Source: Adenophora triphylla var. japonica (Eukaryota > Streptophyta > Magnoliopsida > Asterales > Campanulaceae). From it: a stretch of DNA of 64,000 nucleotides. The first letter of the stretch is position 1; every line of letters starts with the position of its first letter. The position numbers were made by a program, and so were the translations under genes. The DNA lies in contig JAFEMH010001353.1 in NCBI GenBank assembly GCA_022495995.1, forward strand, positions 248,001-312,000, in the 5' to 3' direction. The notes below the pieces were generated by a model, which was not told the DNA's origin, made no database searches, and was given only the letters and a program-made list of their open reading frames with translations. Below are positions 20,837 to 31,947 of the stretch, piece by piece.

Positions 20837-21835
20837 TATTGGAAAAATAGTGTGTTTTGAAGGAAATTAATGGGTTATTTCCTCAAGGGTAATTTTGTCA
20901 AATTACGTAATTGTTTAGGTGGTTATGTTCTACTTCATGAGAACAAGAAATCAAATATTTATTTGTCCAAAATGGGTTTTGGATGAATTAAATATGAATG
21001 CTCAAAGTATGTGGCTCACCTTTTGCTAATCATTTTGATTTAGTGAATCAAAAATTCATTTGACTTTGACTGATATGCTCGGTCGAGCATAGTGATTGAC
21101 TCGCCCGAGCATAGCATAGCAGATTGTAAAAAGTTTCTGGACAGTCATGCTCGGCCGAGGCATATGCCTTGCTCGGCCGAGCAGATCCTGGGCAAAAGCA
21201 TCGGACAAAGATTGCTTTCTGGCCGAGCAAGGCACATGACTCGGCCGAGCATTTCCTGAGCAGATGTGTAACAATCAAGTATTAAATGTGGAAAACTGAA
21301 ACGGAAATCATTATGGCTAATATTTTCGGATTAATGGTTGTTTAATTTCGTAATAATATTGTTTATTACATAATTAAAATCATATTTTCAGTTTTTGATC
21401 TTGGTTTTGAACATGTATATATTGTTGTTTGTCAACAACAATAAAAAGAAGTTTTTGAACACTTTGAGAGAAAACCACACAGAGAAAAACTACTTGATTT
21501 CTGCAATCCTCCTCCATATTCTCTTGGTGCATATTGTTATTTCTTTCCTTGGCCTCCTAGCTTGCATTGTAACATCAAGAGGTGATCTAGTCCAAGCTCG
21601 ATTCAGCTCGCCGGGATACTTAGGTGCAAAGTGCTCCCGATCCGCACGTTCTATCCTGGGAGACAAGCGTCCCAAGCAAACTCAAGCACACTCGGTGAGG
21701 GGACGAATATGTCTTAAGGAGACAGTGAATTTCATTGGGCTCGTGCATCAACTACAACAACTTATCCTTTGTATTTCCAGTTTATTGTTATTGTATTTTA
21801 TTTTCTGTAATTGTTTTCCTCGGCACCCTTGTAAC
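20837..21835 (+). repeat. 5' LTR of copia D
   Basis: Begins TATTGGAAAAATAG (the 3' LTR has the canonical TGTTGG) and ends CCCTTGTAACA. It contains a cluster of GCTCGGCCGAGC palindromes (21077-21250) and the conserved tail TCTTAAGGAGACAGTGAATT. Confidence 0.93.
21077..21250. repeat. Cluster of GCTCGGCCGAGC palindromes in the copia D LTR
   Basis: Five or six copies, some with one mismatch: 21077-21088, 21100-21110, 21149-21160, 21171-21182, about 21229-21237 (half), and 21239-21250. The same cluster is in the 3' LTR (27459-27610). Confidence 0.85.
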
Positions 21836-21919
21836 AATCTTAAGACATATCCCTAATCGAGGGAGTCGATTACAGATCTTTTTTAAACAGAAAATACTAA
21901 CTAAGTTGTTGTGTTTCAG

Positions 21920-23174
21920 ATGGCGACTGATACCAACACCGTGGAGACCCAAATTGGACCCCAAACTGGACCCCAAACTAATCCCCAAACTGGAAACGAT
22001 AGTGGCTCTACTATTGTGACTAATCCTACAACAATCCATCCCGACCCCTCATGCTGAAAAGCCTGAGAAGTTTGTTGGCCACGACTTTAAGCGTTAGCAA
22101 CAAAAGATGCATTTCTATCTCACTACCTTGAACTTGACGAAATATCTGAAAGAGGATATGCCAAAGGTGAGTGAGAATGAAACCGATGTTACAACCTTGG
22201 ATGCGGTTGAAACATGGAAGCATGGGGAATACTTGTGCAGAAACTATGTCCTAAATTCGCTTTCAGATTCTCTTTACAATGTGTTCAATGAAAAGAAATC
22301 TTCAAAGGAATTGTGGGGGTCGTTGGACCACAAATATAAGATTGAGGATGCGGGAACAAAGAAGTTCATTGTTGCACGTTTCCTTGATTTTAAGATGGTG
22401 GACAGCAAGAGTGTGAAATCTCAAGTTGATGAGTTTCAAACCATTTTGAATGAGATTTATGCCGAAGGTATGGTAATAAGTGAAAGCTTCCAAGTGGCTG
22501 CAATCATTGAGAAATTGCCTCCATCTTGGAATGATTTCAAGAACTACCTTAAGCATAAACGAAAGAAAATGGATGTGGAAGGAATCATCCTTCGTTTGAG
22601 TATTGAAGAGAACAATAGAGCCATTGAGAAAAAGTTTGTTTCTAGTGTGGCTAAGGCCAATATGGTGGAGCATGGTGAAAGCTCCAAAGGCAAAGGCTTT
22701 GGCAAGGGAAAAGGGAAGGTTGTGACAACTTCCAAGCATTCCCACTTGGGACCAAAAGGTGGTGTTTCCAAGAAGAAGTTCTTAGGAACTTGTTATAATT
22801 GTGGTGGTGAAGGCCACAAGGCTCATGCTTGCAAGTTGCCAAAGAAGGCTCGTGAGGCAAACATGGTGGAAGGCATTGCTAGGGACGTGTCCGAGATGCA
22901 CCTCGCAACTGTGATTTCCGAGGTGAATTTGGTAGGTTCAAACCCAAATCAATGGTGGATTGACACCGGCGCTACTAGACATGTGTGCTCTAACAAAGAC
23001 ATGTTTAGTACTCTTGTTGCTAAGGATGGTGAGAAGCTATTCATGGGGAATTCAGCCACTTCCAAGATCAAAGGTGAAGGAAAAGTAGTTTTGAAGATGA
23101 CATCCAGGAAAGAGTTGACTCTCAACAACGTGCTTTATGTGCCCGATATCCGGAAGAACTTGGTGTCCGGATAG
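21920..23174 (+). pseudogene. Copia D gag-protease, broken
   Basis: The ATG at 21920 (MATDTNTVETQIGPQ) leads into a Gln/Pro-rich start, but the frame shifts near 22050. A TAG replaces a probable Trp codon (DFKR-stop-QQKM) before 22107. From there the UBN2-type capsid domain is open ([12 protein letters not shown] to [13 protein letters not shown]). A CCHC knuckle [14 protein letters not shown] follows near 22795, then the protease [16 protein letters not shown] near 22955 with D-T-G intact. The frame closes at 23174 (RKNLVSG-stop), where the protein should run on into integrase. Confidence 0.88.
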
Positions 23175-23177
23175 CTT

Positions 23178-24218
23178 TTGATAAAGCATGGTTTTCGTAT
23201 TGTGTTTGAGTCAAATGTAGTCACTTTATCTAAGAGTGGAATGTTTGTAGGTAAAGGCTATGTCAATGATGGTCTGTTCAAGCTAAGTGTAATGGTGGTT
23301 AAGCCAAAAGCTAATGATATGAATATCTCTTCCGTTTACTTGCTTGAGTCATCTAATTTGTGGCATGCTAGACTTGGTCATGTTAATTTTGATTCTATAC
23401 ATCGTTTGACAAAATCAAATTCTATTCCGAAGTTTAAAGTTGATTGCAAACAAAAATGTGAAATTTGTGTAGAAGCAAAATTAACAAGAAAATAATTCCA
23501 TTCAGTTGAAAGACATAGTGAACCACTTGAATTGGTTCACACGGACTTATGTGACTTTAAATCAACACAATCACGGGGTGGCAATAAGTACTTCATGACT
23601 TTTGTAGATGATGGCACAAAGTATTGCTATGTGTATCTTCTAAAAAGTAAAGATGAAGCTATAGAGAAGTTTACTCTCTATAAAAATGAAGTTGAGAATC
23701 AATTAAACAGGAAAATTAAGGTGCTAAAAAGTGATAAAGGTGGTGAATATGAATCTCCATTTGAAGCAATATGTGCTCAAAGTGGAATTAAACATATAAC
23801 CTCGGCACCTTATACACCCCAACAAAACGGTGTTGCAGAAAAGAAAAATCGGACATTGAAAGAAATGATGAATGCCATGTTATTGAGTTCGGGATTACCG
23901 GATAACATGTGGGGGGAAGCCGTGTTGTCGGCTAACTATGTGTTAAACAAAATACCCCGAAAGAAACAAGACAAAACTCCTTATGAACTATGGCATGGAA
24001 GAGTGCCAAGTTATAAACACTTGAGAGTGTGGGGGTGTCTTGCAAAGGTAGCCATACCTCCTCCTAAAAAGGTGAAGATTGGACCTAAAACTGTTGATTG
24101 CATATTTATTGGATATGCACATAATAGTAGTGCTTATAGATTTCTTGTGTATGAGTCAAAAATTGAAGCTATACACAAAAATACTATAATGGAATCCGTA
24201 AACGTGTTGTTCTTTTAG
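23178..24218 (+). pseudogene. Copia D integrase, broken
   Basis: The GAG-pre-integrase zinc region (LWHARLGHVNFDSIHRL, CEICVEAK) ends at a stop at about 23495. The integrase core resumes at 23532 (LVHTDLCDFKS, FVDDGTKYCYVYLLKSK, LKSDKGGEYESP, TPQQNGVAEKKNRTLKEMM), so the catalytic D, D and E are visible. Asn in the usual SDNGGEY motif is Lys here. It runs through the HGRVPSYKHLRVWGC region to 24218. Confidence 0.88.
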
Positions 24219-24584
24219 AATATATTCCCTTGTAAGTCAAGAAATGAGGAAAGCTCATCGACTAGGGTAATAGATTCAATAGAAGAAGAACACGTTCAAG
24301 ATAAAAGTGAAGAAGAAGAGGTGGAACCTCGACGGAGCAAAAGAGCTAGGATTGAAAAATTCTATGGTCCGGACTTTCTAACCTATATGATAGAAAGTGA
24401 ACCACAAAGTTACAAAGAAGCCGTTAGCTCTTCGGAAGGACCTTTGTGGAAGGAAGCAATTAAAAGTGAAATTGATTCCATTTTGCAAAATCACACATGG
24501 GAATTAGTGAATCTTCCTCCGGGAAGCAAACCACTAGGATATAAGTGGATTTTCAAAAGAAAAATGAAGGTGGACGGAACAATT

Positions 24585-25321
24585 GATAAGTATAAGGCCC
24601 GACTTGTAATTAAAGGTTACAGACAAAAAGAAGGCCTAGACTATTTTGACATGTATTCTCCAGTCACGAGAATAACGTCAATAAGAGTTGTACTTGCAAT
24701 TGCCGCATTGAGAAATCTTGAAATACATCAAATGGATGTAAAAACAGCCTTTCTAAATGGAGATTTAGAAGAGGAGATTTACATGGAATAACCTTAGGGG
24801 TTTGTTGCGCGTGGACAAGAAAAGAAGGTGTGCAAATTAGTAAAGTCATTATATGGCTTGAAACAAGCACCAAAATAGTGGCATCAAAAATTTGATAATG
24901 CCATGATGCAAAGTGGATTTAAAATAAATGAGTGTGACAAATGTGTCTATACTAAAACCACGGAAAATGGCTATGTCATTTTGAGTCTTTATGTAGACGA
25001 CATGCTTATCATAGGAAGTTGTGATAAGATGATCAAATTCACGAAAGACATGTTGAATTCGAAGTTTGATATGAAAGATATGGGACTTGCGGACGTAATC
25101 ATTGGAGTTAAAATTTCTAGAATATCCAACGGACTTGTGTTAAGTCAATCTTATTATGTGGATAAAATTCTTGAGAAATTTAGCAAGGATAACAATGGAA
25201 TAGCGAGTTCTCCAATCGATCAAATCTTCATCTTTCAAAGAATAGAGATGAATCGGTGTCTCAATTAGATTATTCGAGAATCATCGGAAGTCTAATGTAC
25301 TTGATGAGTTGTACTAGGTCG
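24585..25321 (+). repeat. 737-bp tandem duplication, copy 1
   Basis: Direct duplicate of 25322-26058. Only two differences are visible (GATGTAAAA/GATATAAAA and AGGAAGT/AGGGAGT). The junctions share GATA microhomology. Both copies carry the same stop codons, so those mutations came first. Confidence 0.93.
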
Positions 25322-26058
25322 GATAAGTATAAGGCCCGACTTGTAATTAAAGGTTACAGACAAAAAGAAGGCCTAGACTATTTTGACATGTATTCTCCAG
25401 TCACGAGAATAACGTCAATAAGAGTTGTACTTGCAATTGCCGCATTGAGAAATCTTGAAATACATCAAATGGATATAAAAACAGCCTTTCTAAATGGAGA
25501 TTTAGAAGAGGAGATTTACATGGAATAACCTTAGGGGTTTGTTGCGCGTGGACAAGAAAAGAAGGTGTGCAAATTAGTAAAGTCATTATATGGCTTGAAA
25601 CAAGCACCAAAATAGTGGCATCAAAAATTTGATAATGCCATGATGCAAAGTGGATTTAAAATAAATGAGTGTGACAAATGTGTCTATACTAAAACCACGG
25701 AAAATGGCTATGTCATTTTGAGTCTTTATGTAGACGACATGCTTATCATAGGGAGTTGTGATAAGATGATCAAATTCACGAAAGACATGTTGAATTCGAA
25801 GTTTGATATGAAAGATATGGGACTTGCGGACGTAATCATTGGAGTTAAAATTTCTAGAATATCCAACGGACTTGTGTTAAGTCAATCTTATTATGTGGAT
25901 AAAATTCTTGAGAAATTTAGCAAGGATAACAATGGAATAGCGAGTTCTCCAATCGATCAAATCTTCATCTTTCAAAGAATAGAGATGAATCGGTGTCTCA
26001 ATTAGATTATTCGAGAATCATCGGAAGTCTAATGTACTTGATGAGTTGTACTAGGTCG
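25322..26058 (+). repeat. 737-bp tandem duplication, copy 2
   Basis: See copy 1. The second copy continues into RNase H, the ancestral arrangement. Confidence 0.93.
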
Positions 26059-26704
26059 GATATTGCCTATACCGTTAGCAAGTTAAGCCGGTATACAAGT
26101 AATCCTGGAATAAATCATTGGAAGGGTATAGTAAAAGTACTAAGGTACTTAAGATATACTCGTGATTTTGAATTACATTACACTAGACATCCAGCGGTGA
26201 TAGAAGAATATAGTGATGCTAATTGGATATCAGATATCAAAGACTCAAGGTCTACAAGTGGATATTTATTCACATTAGTAGGTGCAGCTATATCATGGAA
26301 ATATTCTAAGCAAACTGTTATAGCCAGATCAACCATGGAATCTGAGTTTATAGCTTTAGATAAATGTGGTGAAGAAGCCGAATGGCTACGCCAATTTCTA
26401 GAAGATATTCCAAGATGGGAAAAGCCCGTGCCAGCAATTAGATACATATCATGATAGCCAATCTGCGATTGGTAGGGCACAAAGTCATATGTATAATGGT
26501 AAGTCTAGACATATACGTCGAAGACATAATACCTTTAAACAACTACTTGCAACTGGCACCATATCTATTGACTATGTAAGGTCAAAAGATAATTTGGCGG
26601 ATCCGCTAACCAAAGGGTTAAGTAAAGAGATAGTTGCAAGATTGACATTGGAAATGGTATTAAAGCCTCTTAAGAAGTTAAACACAGCGGAAAACCCAAC
26701 CTAG
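26059..26704 (+). pseudogene. Copia D RNase H, broken
   Basis: Motifs of the copia RNase H follow in order: YSDANWISD near 26205, [44 protein letters not shown] frame change near 26450 is followed by HCDSQSAIGRA (26455) and KSRHIRRRHNTF, VRSKDNLADPLTKG, ending LKKLNTAENPT. RNase H removes RNA from the hybrid during reverse transcription. One frameshift is visible. Confidence 0.88.
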
Positions 26705-27217
26705 CTGACTGGAGATCCCAAGATCTAGGTTCAAAGGGACAACCTAACTGTTAAAAGACTTGTATCGTCACTGTGGGGGTCAACCCTATACTCATTCCTT
26801 AAGGTGACATTCCGAGATGAATGAGGTTAAGCCTATGGCTTTTAATAATCCTTATGAGAAGTAAAATGGGTTACTTAAAAGAATCACCTATGTGAGAAAG
26901 AAGTAGAGGCCGCTTCGAGGATAATTGTGTGAGGCTCAATTCTTAGACCTTCTCACAGAACCAGGCATTGTGATCCAGGGCCATTAATGGACACAACTAT
27001 GAGAGCTGAATTGTGTTAGGGAGATACCTGTGTAAAGTATATGATCGGCTACACAAAAAGCTAGCAGTTCAAGGACATCGCGTCTACTGATTAGCGAATA
27101 GAGTAAATACGCTTTTACAAGAGAAGGTTCAAAGGACAAACCCCTACCTATCCTATGCAGATTTTTGACTGCCGGACTTTATCACCTATCCTCATGAATT
27201 TCCTTCATGTGGGGAAT
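26705..27217 (+). other. 3' untranslated part of copia D with polypurine tract
   Basis: 510 bp without coding potential, conserved in reverse orientation near 36000-36450. It ends with CATGTGGGGAAT directly before the 3' LTR, the likely plus-strand priming site. Confidence 0.7.
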
Positions 27218-28209
27218 TGTTGGAAAAATAGTGTGTTTTGAAGGAAATTAATGGGTTATTTCCTCAAGGGTAATTTTGTCAAATTACGTAATTGTTTATG
27301 TGGTTATGTTCTACTTCATGAGAACAAGAAATCAAATATTTATTTGTCCAAAATGGATTTTGGATAAATTAAATATGAATGCTCAAAGTATGTGGCCCAC
27401 CTTTTGCTAATCATTTTGATTTTGTAAATCAAAAATTCCTTTGACTTTGACTGATATGCTCGGTCGAGCATAGTGATTGACTCGCCCGAGCATAGCATAG
27501 CAGATTGTCAAAAGTTTCTGAACAGTCATGCTCGACCGAGGCATATGCCTTGCTCGGCCGAGCAGATCCTGGGCAAAAGTTTCTGGACAGCCTTGCTCGG
27601 CCGAGCAAGGCACATGACTACTGTCGCTTCCCGAGCAGTGTAAGCAGCCAAGTATTAAATGTGGAAAACTGAAACGAAAATCATTATGGCTAATATTTTC
27701 GGATTAATGATTGTTTAATTTCGTAATAATATTTTTTATTAAATAATTAAAACCATATTTTCAGTTTTTGATCTTGGTTTTGAACATGTATATATTGTTG
27801 TTTGTCAACAACAATAAAAAGAAGTTTTTGAACAATTTGAGAGAAAACCACACAGAGAAAAACTACTTGATTTATGCAATCCTCCTCCATATTCTCTTGG
27901 TGCATATTGTTATTTCTTTCCTTGGCCTCCTAGCTTGCATTGTAACATCAAGAGGTGATCTAGTCCAAGCTCGATTCAGCTTGCCGGGATACTTAGGTGC
28001 AAAGTGCCCCCGGTCCGCACGTTCTATCCTGGGAGACAAGCGTCTCAAGCAAACTCAAGCACACTCGGTGAGGGAACGAATATGTCTTAAGGAGACAGTG
28101 AATTTCATTGGGCTCGTGCATCAACTACAACAACTTATCCTTTGTATTTTCAGTTTATTGTTATTGTATTTTATTTTCTGTAATTGTTTTTCTCGACACC
28201 TTTGTAACA
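27218..28209 (+). repeat. 3' LTR of copia D
   Basis: TGTTGGAAAAATAG to CCTTTGTAACA. It differs from the 5' LTR by scattered substitutions and a changed segment around 27600-27645, where the palindrome copies differ. Confidence 0.93.
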
Positions 28210-28214
28210 TAATT

Positions 28215-28560
28215 TCCTAATAAAAAAGTAAAGTTGGCAGCAGAATGCTAAATATGATCATTTGGAAACCAAGTTACAACTTTGGGGAAAAATTGAGGGT
28301 TGATTTTAGTGGTTAATTTGACGGAAAAATTCCTCTTTACCCACATTTTTCAAATCATAACCCAAAAAAACCCAGCCCAAATTAAAAAAGATAACTCCCT
28401 TTTATATTCCAAATCAAAATTCCTTTAAACCCCAAAATGCTATATACCGGACAAAGACATTGACGGCGCCGTTAACATCTGTTCTCGCGATTGAAGCTTT
28501 TAACTTGAAATTGGACGCATAAAATAATCAACCGATTCAATTTCAGCGGAGGCCTTCAAA
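28215..28560. other. Flank of copia D and leader of the GER fragment
   Basis: AT-rich. GCTATATACC near 28440 could be a TATA box for the adjacent gene fragment. No other feature. Confidence 0.35.
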
Positions 28561-28850
28561 TTGGACAAATCCGGTAAGATCTTTGTCGCCGGACACCGTG
28601 AATTAGTCGGATCCGCCATAGTCCGCAAGCTCCAAACCCTAGGCTTCACCAACCTCGTCCTCCGTTCACACGCCGAACTAGATCTCACCAATCAATCCGC
28701 CGTTAAAACCTTCTTCGCCTTAGAGAAGCCACAATACGTCATCCTCGCTGCCGCTGCCAAAGCTCTGGCGGCATCCACGCCAACAATACCTATCCCGCCG
28801 ACTTTATCTCTGTCAACCTACAAATCCAGACTAATGCCATTAATGGAGAA
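28561..28850 (+). pseudogene. GDP-L-fucose synthase (GER-like) 5' fragment
   Basis: The frame [25 protein letters not shown] through [36 protein letters not shown] matches the N-terminus of plant GDP-4-keto-6-deoxymannose epimerase/reductase, the last enzyme of GDP-L-fucose synthesis. The start codon is TTG where ATG is expected. The Rossmann glycine motif reads GHRELVG instead of GHRGLVG. About 65 codons in, the frame shifts by 2 bases: the other frame continues [15 protein letters not shown]. Similarity stops at about 28835, and no remainder is found. It is a dead fragment, possibly captured by or left next to a transposon. Confidence 0.85.
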
Positions 28851-29089
28851 AACAGGGGAGGAGGGAGAAGACAATTTTGGGGCATAGACATGGTTACTGA
28901 ATTTGATTTGTGTGGTTTCAATAAATTATGCTTTTTTTGATTCTTTAATACATCATTTTGCCTGAGTTTTGGTTTTGGATTCCTCAGTGTTTGTATAAAA
29001 GTTATTTTAACATACAAAGTTGTGATGTGTTTATTGTGCTGATTTTCTAGTGAATTTTCTTTAAAAAAAACATAATTTTAGTATAGGAC

Positions 29090-31035
29090 CTGCTAACATC
29101 ATACATAACTCTATAAGACATTTAATTGGTCCTATAGCAATTGGTATAGGACCTGCCAACTTCATATAAATAGCTATTAGCCTTTATTGGTCTTATACTA
29201 ATTGGTATAGGACCTGCCAACATCATATACATAGCTATTAGCCCTTTAATTGGTCCTATAGCAATTGGTATAGGACCTCCCAACATCATATACAAAGTAA
29301 TAATGCCTTTGAAAGGTCCTATAGCATTTGCTATAGGACCATTCAAAGGTCTTATAGCTATTAGCCCTTTAATTGGTCCTATACTAATTGGTATATTATT
29401 TTTCGTCTACCACAAACAAAAAACCCACTATGAGACCTTAAAAATATTTGGAATATATTTAACCAACATTTAACAAATATACAAGTATATGATGTTGCTA
29501 TAGGACCAATTAAAGGGCTTATAGCTTTGTATATGATGTTGCCAAAGTCTCTATACCTGCTGATATAGGACCAATTATAGGGCTTATAAGCTCCTATAAT
29601 CGGGTCCTATAGCAACCGATATAGACCAACAAAAAAATGTTAAAACACTAATAAGAGGTCTTATAAGTAACATGTATAAGACCTATTATTAGTCATACAC
29701 AAATTGTAAGAATATTAACACCTGGTCTTATACCATAAAAAACAACATAAACAACAACACTAATAAGAGGTCTTATAGCAAAAGATATAAGACCTGCTAT
29801 AAGTCATCTACAACATCATAAACAACAACATATATTATATCTCATTATCAAACAAATGTTTCCTGAATCATCGGTATTCTTCTTTTTCAATATCTTCATT
29901 ACCCTCTTCTTCTTTTTCACTTTCTTCATTATTCACTTCTATTAAGGCTTTTCCTTCATCATTCACCCCTTCGACATCTTTCACTATAGCAAATGGGTAT
30001 AGGACCCGCCAACATTATATACAAAACTATAAGCCCTTTAATTGGTCCTATAGCAATTGGTATAGACTCGCCAACATTATATACAAAGCAATGTGCTCAT
30101 CCAAAAAAATCAAACAACTAGTTTATATGACAAAATCTCACTTGTACATGTGTCCTATATCAAGGTGTAAAAGAGATGTAAAAGGTTACAACATTGACAA
30201 ACACCAAAAATCAAACAACTATTTCATATGACAACATCTCACTTGTACAAGTCCTATACCCAAGGGGTAAAAGACAAGTAAAAGGAATTTACCACGCGTT
30301 GATAAACACTTACAAGTGAAATGTCATATGAAATAGTTGTGAGTGTTTGTCAATGTTGTAACCTTTACATCTCTTTTACATAGGACAATAAGTGAATTTG
30401 TCATATAATTTGATTTTGGATGAGCACTCTATATAATCGACCCTATAATTGCTATAGGACCAATTAGAAGCATAGTTTTGTATATTGTTGGCGTCCTACT
30501 ATAGTGAAGATGTCAAATGAAAAGCCTTTGGCAAAAAGTAAGAAGAGGGTAATGGATTGAAAACTCCAATGATTCGGAATATTTGTTTGATGTTTTGAGA
30601 TGTTGTAGATGACTTATGGTCTTATATCTGCTATAAGACCTCTTATTAAGTGTTGATTCCATGTTATATTCTTACAATGTGACTAATGTGTCTTATATTC
30701 TAAGACCTCTATTAGTGTTTTAACATTTTGTTGGTCTATATGCTATGGGTAATTGAGGACGAATACTATAATTGTCTATATCAAGCAGTATAAACACATC
30801 ATATAAAGCTATAAGCCCTTTAATGGTCTATAGCAACATCATATACTTGTATATTTGTTAAATGTTAAATATATTCAATATTTTAAGGTCCTAGTGGGTT
30901 TTGTTGTGTGGAAACGAAAATAATATACCCGATTAGTATAGGAAATTAAATAATAACTATAAGACCTGAATGGTCCTATAGCAAGTGCTATATGAACAAG
31001 TCCTATAGCATATATTATAGGACCTAAATTATATA
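29090..31035. repeat. Large fold-back inverted repeat made of CTATAGGACC words
   Basis: The left arm, about 29310-30245, is repeated in reverse on the right, about 30315-31000, around a 70-bp centre. Landmarks in mirror order are GTAAAAGAGATGTAAA and its complement, AACAAATATACAAGTATATG and its complement, and TATTATTTTTCGT. Both arms are studded with the palindrome GGTCCTATAGCAATTGGTATAGGACC and variants, at least 15 copies from 29124 on. No coding capacity. It resembles the subterminal repeats of CACTA or Mutator-type elements, but true ends and target duplications were not found. Confidence 0.75.
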
Positions 31036-31060
31036 TTTCCTATAATAATATGCTCATCCA

Positions 31061-31525
31061 ATATGGAGCTAGTCAACTCAATATCAAATATGTGTCATAA
31101 CAGGTCCTATATATAGGGCTATAGGACCCACATCAGGTCATTTTACAACTATATAAAAATCAAGAGCTAACAATGTCCTATAGCAAGTGCTAAAGAGACA
31201 CAACAGTTGCTGGGAAGTGCAATAGCAATGGGTAACAATGTCCTATAGCAAGTGCTAACAATGTCCTATAGCAATTGCTATAGGACCTGTAAACATAATA
31301 TAGATAGCTATAACAGGTCATTTTACAACTATATATCAAATATGGAGCTAGTCAACTCAATATCAAATATGTGTCATAACAGGTCCTATATATAGGTCTA
31401 TAGGACCCACATCAGGTCATTTTACAACTATATAAAAATCAAGAGCTAACAATGTCCTATAGCAAGTGCTAAAGATACACAACAGTTGCTGGGAAGTGCT
31501 ATAGCAATGGGTAACAATGTCCTAC
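31061..31525 (+). repeat. 186-bp direct duplication
   Basis: ATATGGAGCTAGTCAACTC onward is present at 31061-31246 and 31340-31525. The 93-bp spacer contains one CTATAGGACC palindrome pair. Confidence 0.85.
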
Positions 31526-31665
31526 AATTCTTCCATAAGAACCACGTCGTCTTTTATTCATCTATCAAACAAATATCAACATATAAATAAAATTTTTGAT
31601 TAATGACAAACGAAATGAAAAAATCAAGTTTAGAATTTGATTTGGTGTGGGATAGTGATAGCAGA

Positions 31666-31947
31666 CTTGTACAAGTCCTATACCAAGGGGTAAAAGAGAT
31701 GTAAAAGGTTACAACAGTGACAAACACCAAAAAATCGAACAACTATTTCATAACATAACAATCAATAAACACGTAGTGATTCGACGAACAAGTAAACCCA
31801 GAAAGCAGCCTTGTACATGTCCTATACCAAGGGTAAAAGAGATGTAAAAGGTTACAACAGTGACAAACACCAAAAAATCGAACAACTATTTCATAACATA
31901 ACAATCAATAAACACGTAGTGATTCGACGAACAAGTAAACCCAGAAA
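31666..31947 (+). repeat. Tandem duplication, 144-bp period
   Basis: CTTGTACAAGTCCTATACC to ACAAGTAAACCCAGAAA occurs at 31666-31804 and, with a few changes, 31810-31947. Its first part is also homologous to the fold-back arms (30150-30240), linking the two structures. A short open frame within it is not coding. Confidence 0.85.

Larger units (their letters stand above)
24321..26058 (+). pseudogene. Copia D reverse transcriptase with internal tandem duplication
   Basis: The RT N-terminus (WKEAIKSEIDSILQNHTWELV, YKWIFKRKMKVDG, LDYFDMYSPVTR, MDVKTAFLNGDLEEEIYME) ends at a TAA. After further in-frame stops at the expected Glu of PEGF and Gln of APKQW come the YVDDMLIIGS catalytic motif and the LSQSYYVDKILEKF region. 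The stretch from KYKARLV to CTRSD is then repeated once. The duplicated 737 bp is not a multiple of three, so the copies are out of frame with each other. Confidence 0.9.
20837..28209 (+). mobile_element. Full-length Ty1/copia retrotransposon D, defective
   Basis: LTRs at 20837-21835 and 27218-28209 are close copies. The element is flanked by TAATT on both sides (20832-20836, 28210-28214), a perfect 5-bp duplication. The internal order is gag, protease, integrase, RT, RNase H, i.e. Ty1/copia. A purine tract (CATGTGGGGAAT) precedes the 3' LTR. All reading frames are interrupted, and RT carries a 737-bp tandem duplication. Related LTR and pol pieces lie at 32775-37860. Confidence 0.95.

Noticed and set aside
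21395..21856. 153-codon frame in the copia D LTR, repeated at 27768-28220
   Set aside because: It is conserved only because both LTRs are copies. It has no domain and overlaps the LTR end.
29424..30897. CACTA at 29426 and TAGTG at 30892 as ends of a CACTA transposon
   Set aside because: The inverted repeat continues well beyond both motifs and there is no 3-bp duplication, so they are not the ends.
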